Shown in pieces: positions 33,823 to 43,486 of a DNA stretch of 64,000 bases. Positions within the stretch are counted from its first letter, which is position 1; every line of letters begins with the position of its first letter. The notes below the pieces were generated by a model. The model was given only the letters and a program-made list of their open reading frames with translations, was not told where the DNA came from and ran no database searches. Location of the stretch: NCBI RefSeq assembly GCF_022447245.1, contig NZ_JAKVBC010000028.1, forward strand, positions 1 through 64,000, read 5' to 3'. This DNA comes from Kordia sp. (lineage in GTDB: Bacteria; Bacteroidota; Bacteroidia; Flavobacteriales; Flavobacteriaceae). The position numbers were made by a program, and so were the translations under genes.

Positions 33823-34674
33823 ATGAATCGTGAAATATTAGACATAACTGATTACACCATTTTATTAGAAGAAGCTTCTTCTGATGACAATGTAATTGAT
33901 TCGTGTTTTTTTGACGAACCTGTAATTGCTATCGCCTTTTATGGTGCAGGAAATGTTGGCCTTAACGTTAAGTTTGACGGAAAGACCAAAGAATTTCAGC
34001 ACACCAAAGGAATGGTATTATCATTTTATGCAGATAATAAAGTGGAATTTGAACATCATGTTTCTAAACAAAAATCACTACAGTGTTTAGTCATCGCAAC
34101 AACGGTTAAAAACATATATAAATTACCCAATGGCGAAGGTCAATTTTTAGAAAAGTTTTTGCATCAATTAGTACATCCGAAAGATCATTATGTTGAAGGT
34201 CCAGTATTTAATATGAGTCCAGAAATATTTCTACTTGTAGAGCAATTCTTCAGCAATACGTATGAAGGAGAAATTAAAATGCTGTTTTATAAAAGTCACA
34301 TGACCGCTTTACTTTCGCACTATTTTGGTCAACTTGCAAAACAAGAAAATACAAAACTCAATACGGCACAAATTAAAAAAATTAATCTCGTGCAAGAAAT
34401 TTTAATATCCAATTTAGAAAATCCACCCTCTTTAACAGAATTAGCATATAAAATTGGCACCAATACCAATACACTTAAAATAGAATTCAAAGCACAGTTT
34501 GGTGTTCCTGTTTTTAAGTATCTACAAAATGAACGCTTAAAGAAAGCTTATCATCTAATTAAGAATGAGCAAAAAACCATTCAAGAAGCAGCTTGGGCAG
34601 TAGGTTATGACAGTTTAGGTTCTTTCTCAAACGCCTTTGAAAAAAAGTTTGGTTACAGACCTAGCCAAGTATAA
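33823..34674 (+). CDS. AraC family transcription regulator
   Basis: 283 residues. The C-terminal 100 residues contain the two helix-turn-helix units of AraC proteins (PSLTELAYKIGTNTNTLKIE and IQEAAWAVGYDSLGSFSNAF, then FGYRPSQV). The N-terminal part is a cupin-like sensor of unknown ligand. It heads a set with DUF5367, DUF1772 and an NmrA-like protein on the same strand, so it probably regulates them. Confidence 0.9.
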   Translation: MNREILDITDYTILLEEASSDDNVIDSCFFDEPVIAIAFYGAGNVGLNVKFDGKTKEFQHTKGMVLSFYADNKVEFEHHVSKQKSLQCLVIATTVKNIYKLPNGEGQFLEKFLHQLVHPKDHYVEGPVFNMSPEIFLLVEQFFSNTYEGEIKMLFYKSHMTALLSHYFGQLAKQENTKLNTAQIKKINLVQEILISNLENPPSLTELAYKIGTNTNTLKIEFKAQFGVPVFKYLQNERLKKAYHLIKNEQKTIQEAAWAVGYDSLGSFSNAFEKKFGYRPSQV

Positions 34675-34737
34675 AATTCTTTTCGAATAAATCATAATTC
34701 TTTTTGAATAAGTCGCTGAACTACAGCAGCTGTAGAT

Positions 34738-35148
34738 TTGTATCATAATTCAAAAACAAAAATTATAATACGTAAAAATCTATTTAGCATTATATGCGCC
34801 GTATTAGTTTGGATCTTAGGTGTGAGCTTTTACCTCTTTTCATTTTATGTCCCTATTATAGAAAACTCAGATTTGCAATCAAATATTACGCTGGCTTTGG
34901 GCATTATACCTAGTGCGTGTTTAGGAACGTATTTGTTCTTTAAAAATAGCTATACAAAACCAGCTATACTAGCGCTTAGCTTCGTAATTGTAGTAACATT
35001 ATTAGATGCACTTATAACCGTTCCTGTATTTATCATTCCAAATGGCGGTAATTATTCAACGTTTTTTGGAGATCCGATGTTTTACACTATTGCAGTTGAG
35101 TTATACTTCATTGTACTGTATTTCGGGAATCATTTAAACAAAAAATAA
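34738..35148 (+). CDS. DUF5367-like membrane protein
   Basis: 136 residues with four membrane segments. It starts at TTG 34738, since no ATG is available; an ATA at 34768 (IRKNLFSIICAVLVW) stands where a shorter start would be expected. It resembles the DUF5367 family. It is followed by DUF1772 and NmrA-like genes within 12 nt gaps, so one operon. The role is unknown. Confidence 0.65.
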   Translation: MYHNSKTKIIIRKNLFSIICAVLVWILGVSFYLFSFYVPIIENSDLQSNITLALGIIPSACLGTYLFFKNSYTKPAILALSFVIVVTLLDALITVPVFIIPNGGNYSTFFGDPMFYTIAVELYFIVLYFGNHLNKK

Positions 35149-35152
35149 AGGC

Positions 35153-35638
35153 ATGAAAACGTATGTTCTTTTTTGTACGGTGTTACTAAATGCACTTGCT
35201 ACTGGTTTTTTCTTTGCTTGGTCTGTTTCTGTCATAGTAGGAACAAAAAAAGTAACTGATCTCACATATTTGGAAACCATGCAAAACATCAATAGAGAAA
35301 TCTTAAATCCTGTATTTTTCATCGTATTCTTTGGAAGCTTAGTTACATTGTTTCTAACGACGTATTTACAATTGAATCATAAGACTGTATTTTGGTTTGT
35401 ATTGGCTTCTACCATCATTTACCTCATTGGAACTTTTGGAGTTACTGCCTTTGGAAATGTTCCTTTAAACAATGAATTAGATGCATTAAATATTCACGGT
35501 TTTAACTTAACTGAATTAAATAAATTTAGAACTTATTTTGAAGGTACTTGGAATCAATATCATATTATAAGAACCATAGCAAGTATCATTTCATTCACAC
35601 TTTTATTAATAGCAACATTTATTCAAAAATCATTTTAA
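35153..35638 (+). CDS. DUF1772 membrane protein (anthrone oxygenase-like fold family)
   Basis: 161 residues, four membrane segments. The N-terminus LLNALATGFFFAWSVSVIVG and the later VPLNNELDAL are the DUF1772 pattern. The family includes fungal anthrone oxygenases, but bacterial members are uncharacterised. Common next to NmrA-like reductases and AraC regulators, as here. Confidence 0.85.
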   Translation: MKTYVLFCTVLLNALATGFFFAWSVSVIVGTKKVTDLTYLETMQNINREILNPVFFIVFFGSLVTLFLTTYLQLNHKTVFWFVLASTIIYLIGTFGVTAFGNVPLNNELDALNIHGFNLTELNKFRTYFEGTWNQYHIIRTIASIISFTLLLIATFIQKSF

Positions 35639-35649
35639 AATAATTCATC

Positions 35650-36486
35650 ATGAAAACGAACATTTTAGTCATCGGAGGAACTGGAAAAACTGGTCGCCGT
35701 GTAGTACAACAGTTAAAAAATAAAGGAATTGAACCTAGAATTGGTTCCAGAACAGCATCGCCAAGTTTTGATTGGTACAATAGAGAAACTTGGGTGCATG
35801 CCTTACAAGGTATCGAAAAAATGTATGTCACCTATTATCCTGATTTAGCCGTTCCTGGAGCGAAAGAAGCTATAGAAAGCTTAACTTATTTGGCCAAAGA
35901 ATTAGGCGTTCAAAAAATGGTGTTACTTTCTGGAAAAGGAGAAATCGAAGCAGAAGCGTGTGAAAAAATTGTCATGAATTCTGGAATAGATTATACGATT
36001 GTGAGAGCATCTTGGTTTAACCAAAATTGGAGCGAAAGTTTCTTTTTAGAACCTATTTTATCTGGAGAAGTCGCGCTACCAATGTCTGATGTTTTAATTC
36101 CATTTGTAGATGCGAATGACATTGCTGAAGTTGCAGCTATAGTCTTACTTGATGATGCGTTTAACGGTGAAATCATTGAGGTTACAGGTCCAGAATTGAT
36201 CACGTTTAAAGATATTGTCAATATTATCTCAAAAACGAGCAACAAAAAGTTAAATTTTCACGATATCACTTTACAACAATATGTAGAAGGCATGAAACAA
36301 ATGCAACTCCCTAATGATGTTGTTTGGTTGATTGAATATTTATTTACTCACGTTTTAACTAATCCAAAAAACCAGTTGGTCGTTAATGATGTGGAACGTG
36401 TTTTGGGTAGAAAAGCAACAACTTTCTTAGCATACGCAAAAGAAACTGCAAAAACTGGAATTTGGAATCCAGTTGCACTCAGTTAA
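35650..36486 (+). CDS. NmrA-like NAD(P)H-binding protein
   Basis: 278 residues. The N-terminal Rossmann motif TNILVIGGTGKTGRRVVQQL (GxxGxxG) is followed by the NmrA/atypical SDR pattern (VQKMVLLSGKGEIEAEACEK, YTIVRASWFNQNWSE). It could be a quinone or small-molecule reductase, or a redox sensor. Last gene of the AraC-DUF5367-DUF1772 set, before a strong terminator. Confidence 0.88.
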   Translation: MKTNILVIGGTGKTGRRVVQQLKNKGIEPRIGSRTASPSFDWYNRETWVHALQGIEKMYVTYYPDLAVPGAKEAIESLTYLAKELGVQKMVLLSGKGEIEAEACEKIVMNSGIDYTIVRASWFNQNWSESFFLEPILSGEVALPMSDVLIPFVDANDIAEVAAIVLLDDAFNGEIIEVTGPELITFKDIVNIISKTSNKKLNFHDITLQQYVEGMKQMQLPNDVVWLIEYLFTHVLTNPKNQLVVNDVERVLGRKATTFLAYAKETAKTGIWNPVALS

Positions 36487-36570
36487 CGATAATTACTACC
36501 ATAAAATCAATCAAAAAACGACCAATCAAATGAATTCAGTTAACCGTATCAAATTCTAAATCTGAGTTCA

Positions 36571-36606
36571 AAAAAACACCTTATCTTTTTATAGATAAGG
36601 TGTTCT
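36571..36606. terminator. Bidirectional terminator between NmrA-like gene and lipoprotein gene
   Basis: An 11-bp stem AACACCTTATC/GATAAGGTGTT with a short loop lies between convergent genes and is flanked by an A run on the left. Confidence 0.8.
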
Positions 36607-36641
36607 TGTCACGATCTCGTTTGTAGGATAACCGATTCATA

Positions 36642-37217
36642 TTATGCATTTTTTACCGTGATTGCAATTGCTTTTCCTGGTGCTAAATCTTTGGTTACTT
36701 CTACTTTCTCAAGTTGCTTCATTAATTTTTGATCTTTTTTCCACTCTCCATTTTCTAATAATGAAACTTCATAGATATCTCCTTCTGTCGTTAGTTTTAC
36801 TTTCAATCCTTCGTAGTTTGAGTTGTATGCTTTTACAACACTTTCATAGTTAGTTTTGAACCATAACTCTGCTTCTTTCGCTCTTCTTGCCAATGCTTCT
36901 GGTGTGTTTTCTCTTTTCTTTCTAGCAGCTTCTGCTTTTGCTAATGCTTCTTTCATTTCCAATTCTGCCTTTGCAATACTGTCTGCAACTTTTTGTGCCT
37001 CTTGAGCTTCCAATAACTTGATGTCGTTTAAGATTTTTGAATACGCGATGCAATCTTCCATGGCTTTTTCTTCAAATTGAATCGTGGTTTCTTCCGCTAT
37101 ATTTTCCACTTTATTCAAATCTTGTACGTTTTCTGCTTTTACCTCTTTTGTTTCTGTGTTGCATGCTATTAATGTCATTGCTGCTACTCCTAATACTGTG
37201 AATGTTGTACGTTTCAT
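36642..37217 (-). CDS. Coiled-coil lipoprotein sharing a C-terminal domain with the VIT-VWA protein
   Basis: 191 residues. Lipoprotein signal peptide (lipobox LIAC, Cys19). A charged helical part follows (about 25-105, EAQKVADSIAKAELEMKEAL). The last 85 residues (WFKTNYESVVKAYNSNYEGL, VSLLENGEWKKDQKLMKQLE, GKAIAITVKNA) align with the end of the 718-residue VIT-VWA protein 3 kb away. That domain may be a common anchoring or interaction module. Function unknown. Confidence 0.75.
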   Translation of the reverse strand: MKRTTFTVLGVAAMTLIACNTETKEVKAENVQDLNKVENIAEETTIQFEEKAMEDCIAYSKILNDIKLLEAQEAQKVADSIAKAELEMKEALAKAEAARKKRENTPEALARRAKEAELWFKTNYESVVKAYNSNYEGLKVKLTTEGDIYEVSLLENGEWKKDQKLMKQLEKVEVTKDLAPGKAIAITVKNA

Positions 37218-37537
37218 AATTGTTTGATTTAATTGTTATACTTGATTTACACTTCAAATATCACACGAAACTGCCGAACAATTTGGGTAGCTTTAGAATT
37301 CGTTAAGAGTTATCTAGAATTCGTTAAAAAAAGTATTCTCTATTTAACTATCCTTGAAATACAATGCCTTTACTGGCTCTTTCATAAAACGAAATATTCA
37401 TTATGAGCCTGAAAATAAAACTTAGAAAAAGATAAAAAAATAAGGTTACACTTTTCTTTTACAGACATAGTATATGTAAATCCTTATGAAAAGGATTTTT
37501 AAAATACATCTTAAACAATTAAAATCAATTTATCAGC

Positions 37538-39097
37538 ATGAAAAGAAATACGTTTTTAGCTTTTGTTTTACTCTCATCACTAATCTTTGCTCAAGATGGT
37601 AACCTAGATACAAACTTTGGAACAAATGGATATGTAGCGTTTAATACCACTGACATAGGAATATACAACGATTGCCTTCAGCCTGATGGCAAAATTATCT
37701 ACAGACAAGACAATACTATTCAACGACTTAATCAAAATGGTAGTTCAGATACATCCTTTGGAAATTCTGGCAGCATTAGTATCATTGATCCAGGAGTTCA
37801 CAGATATGGTATATTACATACAGATACAGACAATCAAATAGTAACATTTACCAAGAATTTATATACTACATATTATATGACCAAATACAATTTAGACGGT
37901 ACTCATGATGCCAATTTTGGAACTAATGGACAAGGATATATTCATCTTGATGTTGATGATATTAAAAGCCCCTTAATTGTAAGATCATCACCTAACGGAA
38001 GTATTTTTGTAGGTGGAAATGATGACCGATCAGGAACAGGTGTAGATAATTTGTTTTTAAGAAAATATGATACGGATGGTATAGCAGATACCTCTTTTCA
38101 TTATACGGCAAGTAATATAGGTATTAACTTAGGTAGTACTCCTGTTGGACATTCTTCAGATGACAGAGCTGTAGATGTAGACATTATGTCTGATACAAAA
38201 ATAGTAGTAACAGGCAGAGGAACTTACTATAACGTAAACTCTGTATCTCATTACAAATCTTCCATAGTCATCATTGAAAACGGAGTGACAAATCCGATTA
38301 AAAAAAGTGCTCCATATAGCAATCCTTCTCATGTAGTGAAAACCAATACTACAATTGATCAAAACGATACTATTTACATGCTAACTGGAATTAATAATAC
38401 ATTCACTGTTAACCCTGTAAATATAATTCACAAGTGGAATTCATCAGGAACATTAATCGATTTTGGTGCTGAAGACAGACTTACTATTACTTTAGAGGTT
38501 AATCCAAATGAATTTGCCAATTTCCAACGTATTTTAGTGCAACCTGATGGAAAATTTATTTTGGCAGGAACTACTTTCAATACAAATCTAACAGGTTTCA
38601 AAAAACCAAATCTTATCATTGCTAGATTTTTAGCAGATGGGACTTTAGATACAACCTTTGGAAGCAATGGATATGTATTACATGCCATTACCTATTCTGG
38701 AACTTCAACTGACAATACAAGTCATAGTATTACGAACTTATTTGCAACTGATGATTATAACTCCATTTACATGAGTGGAAGAAACGCAGAAAATACTGTT
38801 ATTCTTAAATATAGTATTCCGTCCTTATTGTCTGTAGAAGACGTTCAGGTTACTAATACTCCAATCCACATATTTCCTAATCCAGCAAAAGATATTATTT
38901 CTATTAATGCTGTAGATCCTACTCGTTTACATCAAAAACAATATGCTATTATTGATATTACAGGACAAACTATAAAACAAGGAACTTTTTATAATGATAG
39001 AGAAGCTTCAAATATGAACATTTCTCAGTTAAGTAACGGAATATATTTTCTGAAAATTGAAAGTTTTAATGAGGTGTTAAAACTGATTAAAAAGTAA
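37538..39097 (+). CDS. Secreted delta-60 repeat protein with T9SS type A sorting domain
   Basis: 519 residues. Signal peptide, then repeats of the delta-60 kind (NLDTNFGTNGYVAFN, SSDTSFGNSGSI, THDANFGTNGQGYI, TLDTTFGSNGYVL) forming a propeller-like structure. It ends in a T9SS C-terminal domain (IHIFPNPAKDIISINA to IYFLKIESFNEVLKLIKK). It is exported by the type IX system and released or attached at the surface. Target unknown. A hairpin AAATCCTT-ATGA-AAAGGATTT lies at 37478-37498, before the start. Confidence 0.9.
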   Translation: MKRNTFLAFVLLSSLIFAQDGNLDTNFGTNGYVAFNTTDIGIYNDCLQPDGKIIYRQDNTIQRLNQNGSSDTSFGNSGSISIIDPGVHRYGILHTDTDNQIVTFTKNLYTTYYMTKYNLDGTHDANFGTNGQGYIHLDVDDIKSPLIVRSSPNGSIFVGGNDDRSGTGVDNLFLRKYDTDGIADTSFHYTASNIGINLGSTPVGHSSDDRAVDVDIMSDTKIVVTGRGTYYNVNSVSHYKSSIVIIENGVTNPIKKSAPYSNPSHVVKTNTTIDQNDTIYMLTGINNTFTVNPVNIIHKWNSSGTLIDFGAEDRLTITLEVNPNEFANFQRILVQPDGKFILAGTTFNTNLTGFKKPNLIIARFLADGTLDTTFGSNGYVLHAITYSGTSTDNTSHSITNLFATDDYNSIYMSGRNAENTVILKYSIPSLLSVEDVQVTNTPIHIFPNPAKDIISINAVDPTRLHQKQYAIIDITGQTIKQGTFYNDREASNMNISQLSNGIYFLKIESFNEVLKLIKK

Positions 39098-39128
39098 AAC
39101 AAACTCAGTATTCTGTTTTTTATCTATG

Positions 39129-39166
39129 AAAAATTGGAAGTTTAGATCGTTAAACTTCCAATTTTT
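39129..39166. terminator. Long bidirectional terminator
   Basis: A 16-bp stem AAAAATTGGAAGTTTA/TAAACTTCCAATTTTT with a 6-nt loop lies between the converging delta-60 and 336-residue genes. Confidence 0.85.
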
Positions 39167-39230
39167 AATATAGAAACTATCTCTTTTTTTAAGGTTCTGA
39201 CTAATTACTTCATCAAAAAAACTGTTAGCA

Positions 39231-40241
39231 TTACACTTTCGTATAACTAATTCCATTCACAACAACAGGCGAATATTCGAGTTTAGTACCTGCTTTCATA
39301 ATCGGTTGCATGACGCATAAAACCGTAGTTTTCCCTTTGATGAATAAAGTATTGCCACGCACTTTTGTTAACCATCTGAATTTTTCTATGGGAATGTTGA
39401 ACTCTTTGATCGTATTGAGTAAGGTTTCATCTTCGGAAATCCAATCGATGATTTCTTGTTTGTTATTAAAGTTTGGTATGTCTTCTTTGGCTTCAAATTC
39501 AAACTCCCACTCTACTGGAATATTGAAACGATAGGTATACAGTTCACCTGGCAATTGTTCGGCACGTGTTTTTAATACCGTTTCCCAATCTGCCTGTACG
39601 TTTGGATATTTCTTTTTGAATTCTATCGCCAACGCTCTTGGTCCAGGCGAATGCGCCGTAGGATAATATCCGTAATAGGTTTTTGCCAAATAATGTTCAG
39701 CATATTTTCCACCAAACACATTAAAGAATTCGGAAGCATATAGTTGAATTTTATCATCAAATGTAAATGCCTTTTTAAGACTTTTTAAAAGTGCAGCATT
39801 CGCGCCCAATCCACAAGAATGAAAAATGATTTTGGTATCTTTTTGTAGGAAATTAGTAGCTAATGGTACGATTTCTTTTAGTTTCAAAGCATCTTCTAAA
39901 GTCGCCGAAGTAATTCGCTCACTTTTGCGATTGGTTTTCATAGCTAAACCTCTCCAAGGATTGCTATGACTTACAATATGAATATCTCCATAGACATTGG
40001 CATCATAATGCAAACGCAGCCAAACTAAAATCTCTGCCAAACTTTGTGTTTCTTCAACTACCTGATAATACTGATTTATGAAATAGTTTTTAGCATTGGT
40101 ATAATAGGTATTATCACCTTCATCAAAACCTGCTATAAACACTAATGGTTGTGGCTGTTTATTCTTTTCTAGCGCTGTATCAGTTCCTGCGAAAGCGGAA
40201 ACCGAACAACACCAAAACAATAGGAAACATATCTTCTTCAT
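39231..40241 (-). CDS. Secreted protein of unknown function, hydrolase-like N-terminal half
   Basis: 336 residues with a signal peptide (cut near SAFA). The middle part (PLVFIAGFDEGDNTYYTNAK, YGDIHIVSHSNPWRGLAMKT, KIIFHSCGLGANAALLKSLK) looks like the clan CD peptidase or DUF4347-like fold, with a His after a strand and a Cys in HSCGLG, the His/Cys dyad arrangement. That reading is uncertain. It lies 4 bases after the VIT-VWA stop, so the two form one operon and likely act together outside the cytoplasm. Confidence 0.65.
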   Translation of the reverse strand: MKKICFLLFWCCSVSAFAGTDTALEKNKQPQPLVFIAGFDEGDNTYYTNAKNYFINQYYQVVEETQSLAEILVWLRLHYDANVYGDIHIVSHSNPWRGLAMKTNRKSERITSATLEDALKLKEIVPLATNFLQKDTKIIFHSCGLGANAALLKSLKKAFTFDDKIQLYASEFFNVFGGKYAEHYLAKTYYGYYPTAHSPGPRALAIEFKKKYPNVQADWETVLKTRAEQLPGELYTYRFNIPVEWEFEFEAKEDIPNFNNKQEIIDWISEDETLLNTIKEFNIPIEKFRWLTKVRGNTLFIKGKTTVLCVMQPIMKAGTKLEYSPVVVNGISYTKV

Positions 40242-40245
40242 GCTA

Positions 40246-42402
40246 TTAATTCTTTATGGTTACGGTTACTTTTTGTCCAAGGCTGAATACTTCGTTTACA
40301 TCCAACAAGTTGATTCGCTCAAGCAATACTTCGTTTACAATCCAACTGCCATTTATTAGAATTTCAACTTTTAATATCGTACCATTTTTAGCTACTTGCA
40401 CACGAATTCCATCGTACTTTTTCAAATACTTTTCTACGATTTTTGCATAATTTTCACGGAACCAAGTGATTGCTTTTTCATTTAAGCTTTTAGTATATGC
40501 TTTAGCTACTTTGGTGCGCTTCTTTCTTTTAATGAATGTTTTTCCTTTTACAGAAGCTTCTGCTCCTACCGCACTATTGTTTACATTTTTTGGCATTGGC
40601 AATGGTTGCTTTACTTCTTTACGATTACCATTTTTGTTTACAACTTCATTATCTATAGCAACAAATGAGGTGTATTGTGTTACTAAATTGTACTTGATTC
40701 CAAGTTTTATGACTTCTTGCTTTGTATGATCTCCAAAACGTCTTCTATAATCGTCTAAACGTTCTATTTTTTTACGTGCCCATAAGTAACGAAGTGCTTC
40801 ATTGTCTTTGCTTAACATACCATCTGCTACACGAAATTCTTTTTGAAAAACACCATTTCCAGTTTGTCCAGTAATGGTTAATGTTCCTGTGGCATCGCCT
40901 CTGTACTTTCCGAATACTAGAATAGGACGCGAAGCAAATACATCAGGAATGCTACTTGGCGTAACATCGTACGCATCGAAACCATCTGCTTTGATACGAA
41001 TTTGCGTCAATAAAGGTGATTTGATATAGTTTCTGAACTTTTCGGCAACTTCATTTGCTTCATTCATTTCCGTTGCTATAAACGATTCGCTACTGCTTAC
41101 TTTTGCCATTCCTTCTAATAAATATCTGTTTACACCTGAACCAATTCCGAAGGTAAATACATTGGCTTGTCCTAAGTTTTTCTCTATCATCTCAAAAGCC
41201 TGACGTTCTATACTTACATAACCATCCGTAATAACGACCATTGATCGTGCACTAGTTTTGTCCTTTCTTGGCAATGCATACGCTGTTTTTAAAGCATTAA
41301 GCAGATTTGTTCCGCCACCGCCACGAACATTAGTTAAGAAGTTGAATCCTTGTTGAATGTTTTCTGGAGTACATGTTAACGGTTCTGGTGATAATACACG
41401 TGATCCTCCGGCAAATAATAAAATGTTATAACGATCTGTTTCTGGAAGATTTACCAATAAGTTGCGTAATAGTTTTTTAGATACTTCCATCGGATAACCG
41501 TTCATAGAACCTGAAACATCAACTACGAATAAGTATTCTTTTGCAGTCGGTTTTATTTGTACAGAAGCTTTTGGTGGCTCCATCATATAGGCGAAGAATT
41601 TTTCTCCATCTTCTTCATATAGTAATAATCCAGATTGAATTTCATTTCCGCGCATTCCGTATTTTAGGATAAAATCGCGATTGGAAGGATTTTTATTTTC
41701 GCTTGTCAATGCAACTTCTGCTTTCCTTGTATTTGGGTAATTTACCTTGATTTTATGTGTATTTGATGTAACATCAGCAATAGGAATTCCAGCATTGATT
41801 TGTACATTTAAATCATACTCAAATGTATCTGGAACACCTTTTTTAGTATATGGTTGATTGAACACAGTTTCTCCTGACGCATTTTCTCCTGTAAATCGTG
41901 GTCCGACAACGCCTGGAAATACAAATTCATACGTTCCTGCTAAAGGCACTAACATTTCTGTATAATAAATATCAATGGTTACGATATCGTTTTGAACTAT
42001 ATTTCCAACGTTCATTTGAAATACATTTGGACGATGTTGATCGAGTTTTGCAGCTCTTTTTCCTTCTTTTAAGGCTTTATCGTATACGCGCTGTGCTTCT
42101 TGTTTTTCAAAGATTTTTGCATTGATGGTACGATCGCCAATGGTCATTTGCATTTTATGTACAGCTGCTTGTGTAGATAATGGAAATACATATTTTGCTT
42201 CAATGGGAATACTGCCTGTGTTTTGATAAGTCTGTGCAATATGTACATGTGCAATATTTCCAGAAATTTTCACATCTGCTTTCGTAGATTTTAAAGGGAT
42301 GACTGCATTTGGCGTAAGGACTTCTAGATATGGACTTTCTGTTTTTTGTGCAAATCCAAAACTGGACATCAGTGCGATTAGGAAGATACAAATATGTTTC
42401 AT
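40246..42402 (-). CDS. Secreted VIT and von Willebrand A domain protein
   Basis: 718 residues from ATG 42402, which gives the signal peptide MKHICIFLIALMSSFGFAQ. VIT domain (about 22-150, AKIFEKQEAQRVYDKALKEG, HRPNVFQMNVGNI) precedes a VWA domain with intact metal site (VVDVSGSMNGYPM), an arrangement like inter-alpha-trypsin inhibitor heavy chains. A C-terminal domain (WFRENYAKIVEKYLKKYDGI to GQKVTVTIKN) is shared with the lipoprotein at 36642. Probably periplasmic or outer-membrane associated. Operon with the 336-residue gene. Confidence 0.9.
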   Translation of the reverse strand: MKHICIFLIALMSSFGFAQKTESPYLEVLTPNAVIPLKSTKADVKISGNIAHVHIAQTYQNTGSIPIEAKYVFPLSTQAAVHKMQMTIGDRTINAKIFEKQEAQRVYDKALKEGKRAAKLDQHRPNVFQMNVGNIVQNDIVTIDIYYTEMLVPLAGTYEFVFPGVVGPRFTGENASGETVFNQPYTKKGVPDTFEYDLNVQINAGIPIADVTSNTHKIKVNYPNTRKAEVALTSENKNPSNRDFILKYGMRGNEIQSGLLLYEEDGEKFFAYMMEPPKASVQIKPTAKEYLFVVDVSGSMNGYPMEVSKKLLRNLLVNLPETDRYNILLFAGGSRVLSPEPLTCTPENIQQGFNFLTNVRGGGGTNLLNALKTAYALPRKDKTSARSMVVITDGYVSIERQAFEMIEKNLGQANVFTFGIGSGVNRYLLEGMAKVSSSESFIATEMNEANEVAEKFRNYIKSPLLTQIRIKADGFDAYDVTPSSIPDVFASRPILVFGKYRGDATGTLTITGQTGNGVFQKEFRVADGMLSKDNEALRYLWARKKIERLDDYRRRFGDHTKQEVIKLGIKYNLVTQYTSFVAIDNEVVNKNGNRKEVKQPLPMPKNVNNSAVGAEASVKGKTFIKRKKRTKVAKAYTKSLNEKAITWFRENYAKIVEKYLKKYDGIRVQVAKNGTILKVEILINGSWIVNEVLLERINLLDVNEVFSLGQKVTVTIKN

Positions 42403-42573
42403 AGGATTGTGATTTTGATAGTTTCTATTTGTTTGATGTATCAAATATCCTATGGAAACTGTGTAAAATTTGAGTCGTTCTAGAATTCGTTGTGCATTAT
42501 TTAGAATTCGTTTGTATTGTCTGATTCGTTATACTAATATTTTACTTTATGAATGCTCATTATTAAACGTGAA

Positions 42574-43352
42574 TTATTGTATTGCACCATCAAATACTCC
42601 AGTATTATCATATTTAGATACTCTTTTTATTTGCTTGCCATTAGCTCCTTTAAAAGATTCATAAAGAGGTTTTCTTCCTCTAAATTTATCATATGTCAGT
42701 ACTTCAGGAAATTCATCGAAAGTAAGAAAATCGTAGCGTTTCGCATCTTTAAATCCTTTTGATGGAATTATGTGTAATACTTCTTTTTTAATATCTATTG
42801 TATTCCCTTGTTGTGTCATGTATATCTTTTTTTTGAGACGAATATGATTTCCTGCTAAACACGTAAATCCATCATCTTTGAATGTTAACGACTCAACTAC
42901 AGGAACACTTTCAATATTACTTCGTAAAGCATCATATACTCACAAAAAACTGATAACATCTCCATCTATTTTAGTCACTTGACTATCAACTTCAGCTAAC
43001 TGTGCTTCTAACTCTAATTCAATGGCGTAACCATCGTCATTTTTAGTATATTTTAATACAAAAGGAGTTGCATAAAGATAATAGCCTCCTACTTTACTAA
43101 TCAAATCGTCTATTTCAGTAATCAGCCATAGAGAATCTTTACCAATAACAGCTGGAGTCATTTTTATATTATAAGTTCAACTTCCTATTAATTCACCATC
43201 TTTATGGGCTACTATTCCAAAATCTTTAAATAAATAATCCTCCGTTATATGCTCACTTTTAATAGCTATTTGTTTGGCTTTTGCTTCTTCAAATTACCCT
43301 CACATCAACAAAAAAATACACCAAATACTATCAATAAATTAAATGTTCTCAT
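42574..43352 (-). pseudogene. Decayed gene of unknown family
   Basis: ATG at 43352 opens a signal-peptide-like MRTFNLLIVFGVFFC, then TGA. A shifted frame continues as EEAKAKQIAIKSEHITEDYL, a second TGA, then MTPAVIGKDSLWLITEIDDL, a third TGA after ISFL, and VYDALRSNIESVPVVESLTF, MTQQGNTIDIKKEVLHIIPS to the normal stop at 42574. One frameshift and three TGA codons, at places where Trp would fit, inactivate it. It was probably a secreted protein of about 250 residues. Confidence 0.7.
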
Positions 43353-43486
43353 AATAGCTGTTTTTGATGAATTCAAAGTTAATACATTAACTAAATAATA
43401 AAATGATAAGCTACAATTCCCTAAATTGTTCTATATTTTAAAAGTTATAACTGTATTTTTACTGAACTCTAATTCAAATGTAAAAT

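Noticed and set aside
37478-37498. Hairpin AAATCCTT-ATGA-AAAGGATTT as a terminator or riboswitch before the delta-60 gene
   Set aside because: It is short, and nothing is transcribed into it from upstream on the same strand; it may only be part of the leader.
38156-38362. Antisense open frames inside long genes (for example in the delta-60 gene and the btuB gene)
   Set aside because: They follow from codon bias of the real gene on the other strand and show no start context or family resemblance.
39231-40241. Caspase-like (clan CD) protease as a firm call
   Set aside because: The His in IVSHSN and Cys in FHSCGLG fit loosely, but the order of strands could not be confirmed by eye; left as unknown.
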